DNA of 64,000 nt, taken from contig NZ_JMCC02000034.1 in NCBI RefSeq assembly GCF_000737335.2, positions 19,938 through 83,937 of the forward strand, written 5' to 3'. The stretch comes from Enhygromyxa salina. GTDB taxonomy: Bacteria > Myxococcota_A > Polyangia > Nannocystales > Nannocystaceae. The stretch's first letter is position 1; every line of letters starts with the position of its first letter. Shown piece by piece: positions 1 to 7,552 of this stretch. The notes below the pieces were generated by a model, which saw only the letters and a program-made list of their open reading frames with translations, was not told where the DNA came from and searched no databases. Both the position numbers and the translations under genes were made by a program.

Positions 1-705
1 GCTGCGCTGGTTCGCCACGGCGACTACCACCAGCCAGACCAGGTCCCAAGCGCTCAGCTCCCCCACCCCCTGACCGAGCGCGGGGTTGAACAAGCGACGG
101 CGCTGGGGCAAGCGCTGCGCGACCAGTGCGACGCGCTCGGCCTGACGCTCGACCCAGTAATCGACTGCTCGACCTTGCTGCGGGCCTCGCAGACCGCTTC
201 GCTGGCGGCGGGCGTGCTGCATCGCCTCGACTCCGCGCAGAAATTTTCGATCGCGGAGTTTCCCGAGCTTGGCGAGCGCAGCGTTGGCGCGGGCGCCAAC
301 CTCACCGTCACTGCGATCGCGCAGGCGATCGAGGCGGACCCCCGCTACCCAGCCCTCCCCGACGGGTGGAAGGCCCACCCACGGTTTCGGCTGCCCTTGC
401 CTGGCGCAGAGTCACTCATGATGGCCGGCGCCCGCGTGGCGGCGCACGTCGAGCAACGCGCACACGAATTGCGTGCCACCAGCGGGCCCAGCGTCCTCAA
501 GATATTCATCAGCCACGGGGGTGCGCTGCGCCACGCGGCCGTGTGCATGGGCGCCCTGGCGCTCGATGAAGTTCCCGGCCTGTCGATGCACCATTGTGGC
601 CATGTGTTGATCGAGCACGTGCCGGATGCTGACGGCGGCCCTGGGCGCTGGCAAAAAGTCGGCGGCGCCTGGAAGATCCGCCCTGCAACCAAAGCCGCCG
701 ATTGA
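1..705 (+). CDS. Histidine phosphatase superfamily protein, 5' end outside the window
   Basis: The frame is open from base 1 and already reads LVRHGDY, the N-terminal RHG motif carrying the phosphorylated His of histidine (phosphoglycerate mutase-like) phosphatases, so only a few codons are missing. Further family motifs are LTERGVEQA, a DCSTLLRASQTA stretch matching the 'SxLxRAxQTA' region, and the second catalytic His in ISHGGALRH near the C-terminus. No signal peptide or extra domain is visible in the 234 residues present. The TGA stop lies 20 bases before the ATG of the next gene, so the two phosphatase-type genes are probably co-transcribed. The substrate cannot be told from sequence; the superfamily ranges from sugar phosphates to phosphoproteins. 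Confidence 0.85.
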   Translation, partial: AALVRHGDYHQPDQVPSAQLPHPLTERGVEQATALGQALRDQCDALGLTLDPVIDCSTLLRASQTASLAAGVLHRLDSAQKFSIAEFPELGERSVGAGANLTVTAIAQAIEADPRYPALPDGWKAHPRFRLPLPGAESLMMAGARVAAHVEQRAHELRATSGPSVLKIFISHGGALRHAAVCMGALALDEVPGLSMHHCGHVLIEHVPDADGGPGRWQKVGGAWKIRPATKAAD

Positions 706-725
706 GCGCAACCGAGTCAGCGACC

Positions 726-2096
726 ATGCCCCACAACGCTCTGGCCTACACCCCGCCCACGGACCGACTTCGCAGCCGGTATGTGCCTGATTACCAGGGC
801 GCGGCGTTTTGCGAGATGCCGCTGCCGGTGACCACGGAGCCGTGGCCCAAGTTTGGCGGCGCGCGGCTGCGCGACCTCGCCAACGATCACTACGACGCAG
901 CCTGCGATCACCTGCGCGCGCGGATCGGCGCCAAGCCGTTCGTGTGGCCCAACCGGACCCTGTACTTCTTCTGTGACGTGCACGCCGACGCCGACGCGTG
1001 GCGGCGCTCGCTGATCGCCTCGGGTGGTGTCCGGTGGTTCGGGGCCGGCGACAACGACTACGAGCTGAGCGAGACCGGCCGCACCGCGCTGTTCGTGATC
1101 GCCGGCGACTGCTTTGACAAGGGCCCCAGCAACCTCCGGCTGCTGCGCGCGATCAAGCTGTTGATCGACAAGGGCGCCGACGTCGAGATCCTGGCCGGCA
1201 ACCACGACATGCGCACGCTGGTCGGGCTCGCCTACCTTGGCCGCAAGGAGCCGCGCTTCGCCCACTTGTTCGTGCGCATGGGCAAGAAGACGATGCCGCT
1301 GTTTCAGGAGATCCGGGCCGAGTACCTCGAGCCCGGTGACACCAGCGAGCTGTCCGAGGCCGCCCTGCACAAGCTGTTGTTCCCCGACGAAGCGTGGTTC
1401 CGCGAGTTCCCCGAGGTCGCCAAGGGGCTGGTGCCCGACAAGAAGATCGGCAAAGAGCTCAACCGGATCCGCGAGAAGATGGTCGAGCTCCCGCGCAAGT
1501 GCGAGCAGCTGGGCATGACCCTGGGCGACATCCACCGCGCGGCCACCCGCGCGCTCGAGTTGTTCTTGCACCCCGACGGCGAGTTTCACTGGTACTTCGA
1601 GCGCATGGACGTCGCGCTGCGCTGGGGCTCGTTCTTGCTGGTCCACGCGGGGGTCGACGACGTCACGGCCAAGCTGCTCGCGCAGACCAACGTCTCGGGC
1701 GCGAACACCTGGTTTCACCGGCTGCTGGCCGAAGATCCCTTCGAGCTCTATCACGGGCCGGTCGGCAACATGTTTCGGACCAAGTACCGCGACTTCGACC
1801 ACTCGTTCACCGACGTCGGCGTTCAACACATGTACGAGGCCGGCCTCTACGGGATCGTCCACGGTCACCAGAACATCCTGCGTGGCCAACGGGTGCTGAT
1901 GCGCGAGGGGCTGTTGAACTTCGAGTGCGACGCCTCGGTCGACTGCAACACCCGCAAGCTCGAGGGCCTGCGCGGGCCGGGGGGCGCCGTCGTGGTGTTC
2001 CGGCCCGACGGCGTCGCGCTGGGGATCAGCGCGGACCATCCCCACGTGAAGGTGTTCGAGGCCGCGCGCGTGTTTCCGTGGCTGACGATCGCTTAG
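726..2096 (+). CDS. Calcineurin-like metallophosphoesterase
   Basis: A cytosolic-looking protein of 456 residues with the metallophosphoesterase signature spaced as expected: DVH near residue 85 (DxH), GDCFDKGPSN (GDxxD), GNHDMR (GNHD), VHAGVDD and VHGHQN (GHxx). The GDxxDKGPxN form resembles the PPP-type Ser/Thr phosphatase branch. A central insert of about 120 mostly helical, charged residues separates GNHD from the C-terminal His motifs. I chose ATG 726; a TTG at 702 is also in frame but overlaps the upstream stop. The gene follows a histidine phosphatase closely and is probably in its operon. Its substrate (protein, nucleotide or other) is unknown. Confidence 0.85.
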   Translation: MPHNALAYTPPTDRLRSRYVPDYQGAAFCEMPLPVTTEPWPKFGGARLRDLANDHYDAACDHLRARIGAKPFVWPNRTLYFFCDVHADADAWRRSLIASGGVRWFGAGDNDYELSETGRTALFVIAGDCFDKGPSNLRLLRAIKLLIDKGADVEILAGNHDMRTLVGLAYLGRKEPRFAHLFVRMGKKTMPLFQEIRAEYLEPGDTSELSEAALHKLLFPDEAWFREFPEVAKGLVPDKKIGKELNRIREKMVELPRKCEQLGMTLGDIHRAATRALELFLHPDGEFHWYFERMDVALRWGSFLLVHAGVDDVTAKLLAQTNVSGANTWFHRLLAEDPFELYHGPVGNMFRTKYRDFDHSFTDVGVQHMYEAGLYGIVHGHQNILRGQRVLMREGLLNFECDASVDCNTRKLEGLRGPGGAVVVFRPDGVALGISADHPHVKVFEAARVFPWLTIA

Positions 2097-2195
2097 GGCG
2101 TACTGGAAGTTTCGGCGACGAAGAGCTCGGCGGAAAGACCAAGCGAGGCGGCGTGAGGCGTTGCACCACGGGCTCCTAGGTTAGACTGGGCGCAG

Positions 2196-4244
2196 ATGCG
2201 CTCGCCCAAGTTGCTCAGCTGGTCTTCGCCGCGGTCGCTCACTCTGGCCTGCGCGCTCGCGTGCGGCGTTGGCCTGCTCGTGCCGACCAAGACCCAGGCG
2301 TTCTGCGGATTCTATGTCGCGGGCGCCGACGCCAAATTGTTGAACAACGCCACGGTGGTCGTGCTGATGCGCGACGGCACGCGGACCGTGCTGTCGATGC
2401 AAAACGACTACCAGGGCCCGCCCGAGGCGTTCGCGCTGGTGATCCCGGTCCCGGTCGTGCTGAAGGAGGCCGACGTCAAGACCCTGCGCCCCGAGCTGTT
2501 CGATCGGGTCGACCAGCTCGCCGCGCCGCGCTTGGTCGAGTACTGGGAGGAAGATCCCTGCATCCCCGACAGCGGCACGATCGGGCTGGGCAACATCGGC
2601 ACGATCGGCAAGGGCGGCGGCGGCGGATCGGGCTATGGCCTTGGAAGCGGCTCGAGCACGGTCACGGTCGAGGCCGAATTCGCGGTCGGCGAGTACGAGA
2701 TCGTGATCTTGTCAGCGACCGAGTCGAGCGGGCTCGACGACTGGCTGCGCGAGAACGGCTACAACATTCCCGCGGGCGCCGAGCCGCTGCTGCGCCCGTA
2801 TGTCCAGCAAGACATGAAATTCTTCGTCGCCAAGGTCAACCCCAAGAAGGTGACCTTCGCTGGCAACGGCCGCGCCAAGCTGTCGCCGCTGCGGTTTCAC
2901 TACGACAGCAAGGACTTCACGCTGCCGGTCCGGCTTGGGCTGATCAACGCGCCAGATCCCGCCAGCGGCGGCAAGCAGGATCTGCTGGTTCACGTGCTGG
3001 CGCCGGGGACTCGCTATCAGGTTGCGAACTATCCCAACGCGACGATTCCGACCAACCTCAACGTAAAAGCTGCGGTCAAAGATCGGTTTGGGGACTTTTA
3101 TGTGTCGCTGTTCGATCACACCCTCGAGCAAAATCCGGGCGCGGTGGTGACCGAGTATGCGTGGGGGGCCGGATCCTGCGATCCCTGCCCTGGGCCCGAG
3201 GCGGCGCTGACCCAGCAAGAGCTGCTCGAGCTCGGCGGTGACGTGATCTCGAGCGGGTCGAGCACGCCTGGGGCGACCCGATCCACCGGAAGCCTGCCCC
3301 GGGTCGTTGTCGAGCCGCCGCGGGTTGGAGGCCCGCTCGACAAAGACGTCATCCGTCGAATCGTGCGCGCGCACATGAACGAGGTCAGCTCTTGTTACAA
3401 CGCGGGGTTGGCCAAGAACCCGAGCCTGGCCGGCCGCGTGGTGGTTGACTTTGTCGTTGATGGTCAGGGACTGGTCTCGACCGCGAAGGTCAGCGACACC
3501 ACCCTGGGCGATGCGACGGTCGGACAGTGCATCGCCCAAGCGGTCAAACGCTGGAAGTTTCCCAAGCCGCGCGGGGGCGGTCTGGTCACCGTCAGCTATC
3601 CCTTCGTACTGGCCCCAAGCGTCGGCTCACCGCGCGCCAGCGGTCCGGCAGGCGGCGGGCGAGGATCGTCGGCCAGCACGTTCGTGCTGACCCGGCTACA
3701 CGCGCGCTACGATGCCAGCAGCCTCGCGGAAGACCTCGTATTCGAGGCCGCGCCCGCGATCACTGGCGGCCGCGAGACCCCCGGCCAGCTCGGGCGTGGC
3801 GCCACGCTCATCCAGGGTGGGCTCAATAGTTTTCAGGCCAGGTATGCGATTCGCCACGAGTGGGCGGGTGACATCGAATGTAGCGACCCCGTGCGCGGCC
3901 GCTGGGGGGGTCCGAGCGGTGGCGGTGCGACCCAACCCACGCTGGCCCAAGAGCTGACCCAAGTCACCCGCGGGACCTCGCTGAGCAGCTTCGTCACGGC
4001 GTCGGCAGGAGAACAGCTGGGGATTGGAGCCGTGGAGATCGGCGAGCCCCCACCGGCCGCCCGGCCGGTGAAGGATGCTACACCCGCGCCCACCCAGCCG
4101 CAGGCCGCACCAGCATCCACATCCACATCCACACCCGCTCCGGCACCCAGCAGCGGCTGCGCGTGCGCGAGCACGTCACAACCCGATCGGCTCGCGGCGC
4201 CCTTTGCTTTGCTCGCGCTGCTCGGGCTACGCCGTCGGCGGTGA
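2196..4244 (+). CDS. DUF2330 surface protein with embedded AgmX/TonB-C-like domain and MYXO-CTERM
   Basis: This 682-residue exported protein has a signal peptide (cleavage likely after TQA, residue about 33) followed at once by CGFYVAG, the start typical of DUF2330. The DUF2330 region covers roughly residues 34-340 and includes a Gly/Ser-rich loop. Residues about 370-475 form an AgmX/PglI-type C-terminal domain (LDKDVIRRIVRAHMNEVSSCYN, then VKRWKFPKP), normally found at the end of gliding/TonB-like proteins. A further DUF2330-like stretch follows, and a Pro/Thr/Ser linker leads to a MYXO-CTERM: GCACA, a hydrophobic segment and a final RRRR, expected to be processed and anchored at the cell surface. 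It is unusual to see the AgmX-like domain in the middle of the chain. Function is unknown. Confidence 0.85.
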   Translation: MRSPKLLSWSSPRSLTLACALACGVGLLVPTKTQAFCGFYVAGADAKLLNNATVVVLMRDGTRTVLSMQNDYQGPPEAFALVIPVPVVLKEADVKTLRPELFDRVDQLAAPRLVEYWEEDPCIPDSGTIGLGNIGTIGKGGGGGSGYGLGSGSSTVTVEAEFAVGEYEIVILSATESSGLDDWLRENGYNIPAGAEPLLRPYVQQDMKFFVAKVNPKKVTFAGNGRAKLSPLRFHYDSKDFTLPVRLGLINAPDPASGGKQDLLVHVLAPGTRYQVANYPNATIPTNLNVKAAVKDRFGDFYVSLFDHTLEQNPGAVVTEYAWGAGSCDPCPGPEAALTQQELLELGGDVISSGSSTPGATRSTGSLPRVVVEPPRVGGPLDKDVIRRIVRAHMNEVSSCYNAGLAKNPSLAGRVVVDFVVDGQGLVSTAKVSDTTLGDATVGQCIAQAVKRWKFPKPRGGGLVTVSYPFVLAPSVGSPRASGPAGGGRGSSASTFVLTRLHARYDASSLAEDLVFEAAPAITGGRETPGQLGRGATLIQGGLNSFQARYAIRHEWAGDIECSDPVRGRWGGPSGGGATQPTLAQELTQVTRGTSLSSFVTASAGEQLGIGAVEIGEPPPAARPVKDATPAPTQPQAAPASTSTSTPAPAPSSGCACASTSQPDRLAAPFALLALLGLRRRR

Positions 4245-4335
4245 CCCGTTCACGACGCCGTCGGTTGCAGGCACGAACCCTCCCCGACTGAAAGTGTCAA
4301 ACTCGGGCGCGTGGAAGCGCGCGACGTGGTATGGC

Positions 4336-6114
4336 ATGACCGTGCACAGCCGTACCGGAACATTGGTGGGAACCCTCGGTATGTCCCTCGTCGCGGCCTT
4401 CGTCGGCGCCTCGGGCTGCTCGAAGACCATCGAGTGTTTGGATCTCCCCGGCGGGTGTGCAGACGACGGTTACACGCACAGCGAGACCGTTGGCGAGACC
4501 GTTGGCGAGACCGAGGGCGACCCAACCAACCAAGAGCCCGGCCTCACCGTGCTGACGGTCAACAAAGACGTCGATATCCTGTTCGTGATCGACAATTCAG
4601 GGTCCATGGGTGAGGAACAGGCGCTCCTCGCGACCAGCGTGGGGGCGATCATCGACGTCCTCGAGGATCCCGACGTCGGCGCCAACTACCGCATTGGCAT
4701 CACGACCACGGACAACGGGAACCCCTGGTGTCCGTCCGGCGCGACCACGCCCGAGGCTGGCAAGCTGGTCGCGAGTTCATGCAAGAGCCGGCTTGGCGAC
4801 TTCTCGTTCAACAACAGCGTCGATGTCCAGGATCTGGCGTGCAACGACATCTGCCCGCTCTCGCAGGCCGAGCTCGAGATCCTGCCAACCACCACGGACG
4901 TCGACGCCAACGCCAAGCCGCGGCCCTGGCTCGAGAGCATCGCGGGCGCCAAGAACATCCCCGACGCAATCAGCATGTCCGACGCGTTCGCCTGCATTGC
5001 GCCGCAGGGCATCAACGGCTGCGGGTTCGAGTCCCAGCTCGAGTCCATGTACCTCGCCCTCATTCGGACCCAGAACGCCGACGAGGCCAGCTACGGGTTC
5101 CTGCGCAGCTCGGCGATCCTGGCCGTGATCTTTTTGACCGACGAGGCCGACTGCTCATACAACAAGTCGTACAGCGAGATCTTCGAGCAAGACGGCAACA
5201 AGGTGTTTTGGTCCGACCCGGCCGCCAGCTTCCCGACCTCGGCGGTGTGCTGGAACGCTGGCGTCGAGTGCTCCGGTGATCCAAGCAACTACGCCAGCTG
5301 CGACGCGGTCAACAAAGACGTGAACGGCCAGAGCAACGTGAGCGACGCAAACGCCGTGCTCCACCCCCTCAGTCGCTACATTGGCCTGCTCGATGATTTC
5401 GAGCAACAAAAGCAGGAGTTGAACGCCGAGCAAGAGATCATCGTCGGGCTGATCGGCGGCGTCGACAACACGGGTGAGCCCTACTACGCCGACGTGGGTG
5501 GTACGAATCCGGTGTTCCAAAACACCTTTGGGATCGGCCCCGGCTGCGAAGCGCCCAACCCCTCCAACCCTAACGAGCCGGCCCAGGCCGTCCCGCCCGT
5601 GCGGCTCCGCGACGTGGTCGAGGCGTTCACGCCGGGCAACATGTTCTCGATCTGCGAGTCGGACTACTCGGGCGCGCTCGACAGCATCGTCGATCGCATC
5701 CGGGACCAGCTCCAGCCGGCCTGCTACACCCAGTGCGTGCTCGACAGCGATCCGGCCACGCCGCTCGTCGAGCCCACCTGCACGGTCGAAGAGGATCCAC
5801 CTGGAAACGCCAACACCACCGCGATCGAGGAGTGCCTCCGCGACGCCAACGGCTACGTGATCGATCCGCAGACCAACGACTACACCATGCCCGGCGGGCA
5901 GGCGAACGTCTGCTACGCGCTGCTCAGCGACAAGACCGGGCTGACGCCCAGCGCTCACGACGACATGTCCGCGCAGTGCATCGACGCTGCGTTCAACCTC
6001 GAGTTCAAGATCGCCCGCCGCCCTGGGTTTCCGGCGGTTGGGGGCACCTCGATCACGGCGACCTGTTCGGTTGCCGAGTTTCCAGAGGTCGACTGCCCTG
6101 GCATTGGCGGATAG
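4336..6114 (+). CDS. von Willebrand factor A domain lipoprotein
   Basis: A 592-residue predicted lipoprotein: hydrophobic leader with lipobox GASGC about residue 29, then a Thr/Glu-rich spacer containing the direct repeat ETVGETVGET. The vWFA-like domain begins near residue 75 with VDILFVIDNSGSMGEE, whose DxSxS is the MIDAS metal site; a second acidic element, FLTDEADCS, sits near residue 265. Many paired Cys suggest disulfides in the periplasm or on the surface. An in-frame extension upstream would run through the MYXO-CTERM of the preceding gene, so ATG 4336 is the supported start. Proteins of this type are common in myxobacteria and are presumed metal-dependent adhesion or binding proteins; no partner is evident here. 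Confidence 0.85.
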   Translation: MTVHSRTGTLVGTLGMSLVAAFVGASGCSKTIECLDLPGGCADDGYTHSETVGETVGETEGDPTNQEPGLTVLTVNKDVDILFVIDNSGSMGEEQALLATSVGAIIDVLEDPDVGANYRIGITTTDNGNPWCPSGATTPEAGKLVASSCKSRLGDFSFNNSVDVQDLACNDICPLSQAELEILPTTTDVDANAKPRPWLESIAGAKNIPDAISMSDAFACIAPQGINGCGFESQLESMYLALIRTQNADEASYGFLRSSAILAVIFLTDEADCSYNKSYSEIFEQDGNKVFWSDPAASFPTSAVCWNAGVECSGDPSNYASCDAVNKDVNGQSNVSDANAVLHPLSRYIGLLDDFEQQKQELNAEQEIIVGLIGGVDNTGEPYYADVGGTNPVFQNTFGIGPGCEAPNPSNPNEPAQAVPPVRLRDVVEAFTPGNMFSICESDYSGALDSIVDRIRDQLQPACYTQCVLDSDPATPLVEPTCTVEEDPPGNANTTAIEECLRDANGYVIDPQTNDYTMPGGQANVCYALLSDKTGLTPSAHDDMSAQCIDAAFNLEFKIARRPGFPAVGGTSITATCSVAEFPEVDCPGIGG

Positions 6115-6126
6115 CGGGCTAGCGGG

Positions 6127-6804
6127 CTAGCGGGCTGACGCTCCGCCGCCGCGGCGGCCCGCGAGCGTCCAGACGAGCCCCCCAACGATCATCGCCGCGG
6201 CGACGCCCGCGACCCCCACCGCCGCGAGCTTCGAATACCGCACGACGTGAGCCCGCGTCTCGCTGCCGAGCTCGTCGAGGTCGGACGCCAGCAGCCGCTC
6301 CCTCGCCTCGAGCTGCCGCTGCAGCTGAGCTCGTGTGGGCTCGCGCGTAGGCTCGTGGTCGGGTGGTCCGGCTGCCGCCGAGCCGGCAGACACTGCCCGT
6401 GGAGGTTCTCGACCCTGCGTGATCGGCAGCGCCTGCGCGCGCTTGGACTCGACTTCGGGCGGCTTGTCGCCAAAGCTGACCAGCTTCGGACGAACCCGCG
6501 CAAACAGTCCACCAAGCCCGATTACGGCGACACCCACGATCAGCATCCCCAAGCTGAGGTGCCCGAGCGCCGCCCCGATCGCCAGCGCGGCGGCGATCAA
6601 CGTGAACAAGCCGCCAACACCGACCAGGCACGCGGCGACCACCTTGCAGATCGCGGGGTTGAGCGTTTTTTCGACATAGGACAGCAACTCGAGCTTGAGC
6701 AGCTCGGCTCGCAGCGAGACGACATCGCCAGCGACCTGGGCGATCTCGGCGGGCAGCGAAGGCGCAGCGGCCGAGCCCCGGTCGCGGGTGCTTGGGCGAG
6801 GCAT
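6127..6804 (-). CDS. Putative membrane protein, holin-superfamily-III-like
   Basis: A 225-residue protein with an N-terminal amphipathic region, two closely spaced hydrophobic helices (about residues 55-105), a charged linker rich in Gln, Glu and Arg, and a third hydrophobic helix near the C-terminus (residues about 195-215) ending in a Gly/Arg tail. The arrangement resembles the actinobacterial holin-X/phage holin superfamily III proteins, which are usually not phage-derived. The start codon overlaps the stop of the SOD gene (TGATG), pointing to translational coupling and fixing the start at 6804. No phage gene lies nearby, so a lysis role is unlikely. Function unknown. Confidence 0.65.
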   Translation of the reverse strand: MPRPSTRDRGSAAAPSLPAEIAQVAGDVVSLRAELLKLELLSYVEKTLNPAICKVVAACLVGVGGLFTLIAAALAIGAALGHLSLGMLIVGVAVIGLGGLFARVRPKLVSFGDKPPEVESKRAQALPITQGREPPRAVSAGSAAAGPPDHEPTREPTRAQLQRQLEARERLLASDLDELGSETRAHVVRYSKLAAVGVAGVAAAMIVGGLVWTLAGRRGGGASAR

Positions 6805-7334
6805 CAGCCCTTGCCCGCTTGGATCACGCCGCACGCGATCCGGGGCTCGGGTTTGGCTGGGTCAGGATCATCGGTTTGTTGGTGGATCACCAGCGCGGTC
6901 CCTTTGTCGCTGAGCAACGATCGGGGCCCCTTCTCATCGAGGTTGGCGCCCTTCACCATCGCCTCATACTTCACGGTGCCGTCGGCTGCGACTTGCAGGT
7001 ATGGCAAGAAGCCGACCTCGTCCGGGCCGGGGCTCGCGTTCGTTGGGTTGAAGTGTTCGCCCGCCGAATCAAAGCTAGGCGGGTCACATTTTCCAACCTC
7101 GTGAATGTGAAACCCGTGGCTGCCAGGCGTCAGGCCATGACCGTTGAATTCGATCTTGACACCCGTCGCCCCCATCTCGAATGTGGCCTCGCCGACCCCC
7201 TTCCCGTTCGAGTCGGTCAGCTTGGCCACCGCCTCACGGGGTTTGGCGTCATCGTCCTTGGTGCAGGCGCCAAGCGCCATCAGACACAAGGTGACGGCGG
7301 CACAGCAGATCTTGGATGCTCGCGGCTTGCTCAT
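6804..7334 (-). CDS. sodC: Superoxide dismutase (Cu/Zn family) lipoprotein lacking zinc ligands
   Basis: A 176-residue periplasmic lipoprotein (lipobox LGAC, Cys24) of the copper/zinc SOD family, which dismutates superoxide. The four copper ligands appear conserved: His76 and His78 in GFHIHE, His94 in EHFNP, and His151 in ALVIHQ. The disulfide Cys83/Cys168 and the active-site Arg165 (PRIACGV) are also present. The segment after HFNP, which normally supplies two further His and one Asp for zinc (HAGDLGN region), reads ASPGPDEVGFLPYL and contains none of them, and the electrostatic loop is short. This pattern is like copper-only SODs. The gene is coupled by a TGATG overlap to the membrane protein downstream. 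Confidence 0.85.
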   Translation of the reverse strand: MSKPRASKICCAAVTLCLMALGACTKDDDAKPREAVAKLTDSNGKGVGEATFEMGATGVKIEFNGHGLTPGSHGFHIHEVGKCDPPSFDSAGEHFNPTNASPGPDEVGFLPYLQVAADGTVKYEAMVKGANLDEKGPRSLLSDKGTALVIHQQTDDPDPAKPEPRIACGVIQAGKG

Positions 7335-7552
7335 GATTGTCTGGGTCTAATCGCAAACGCGAGGCGCTACCCTCGACCCAGGATCCAGGCCGAAGAACGC
7401 CCGTGCGCTGACTTGGCCGATCCGTGCCCAGCACTCGCGCATCCGGCGCAAAGCCCGAGTCAATCCGCGTCAACAACACAATGGATGCCCACCCTGCCGA
7501 ATCTTCGCCCACACCACGACGGATCGAGTCAACGTTGCGCGGTGGGGCTTCA

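Noticed and set aside
717..2045. Long open frame antisense to the metallophosphoesterase
   Set aside because: It is the mirror of a clearly real gene; GC-rich third positions keep the antisense frame open. The translation has no family motifs. The same applies to many other antisense frames in the window.
4075..4335. Extended start of the vWFA lipoprotein
   Set aside because: The extension would overlap the MYXO-CTERM end of the upstream gene and hide the lipoprotein signal, which begins properly at ATG 4336.
6127..6804. Holin-like protein as part of a prophage
   Set aside because: No lysin, tail, capsid or integrase gene lies nearby, and the gene is coupled to a SOD gene.
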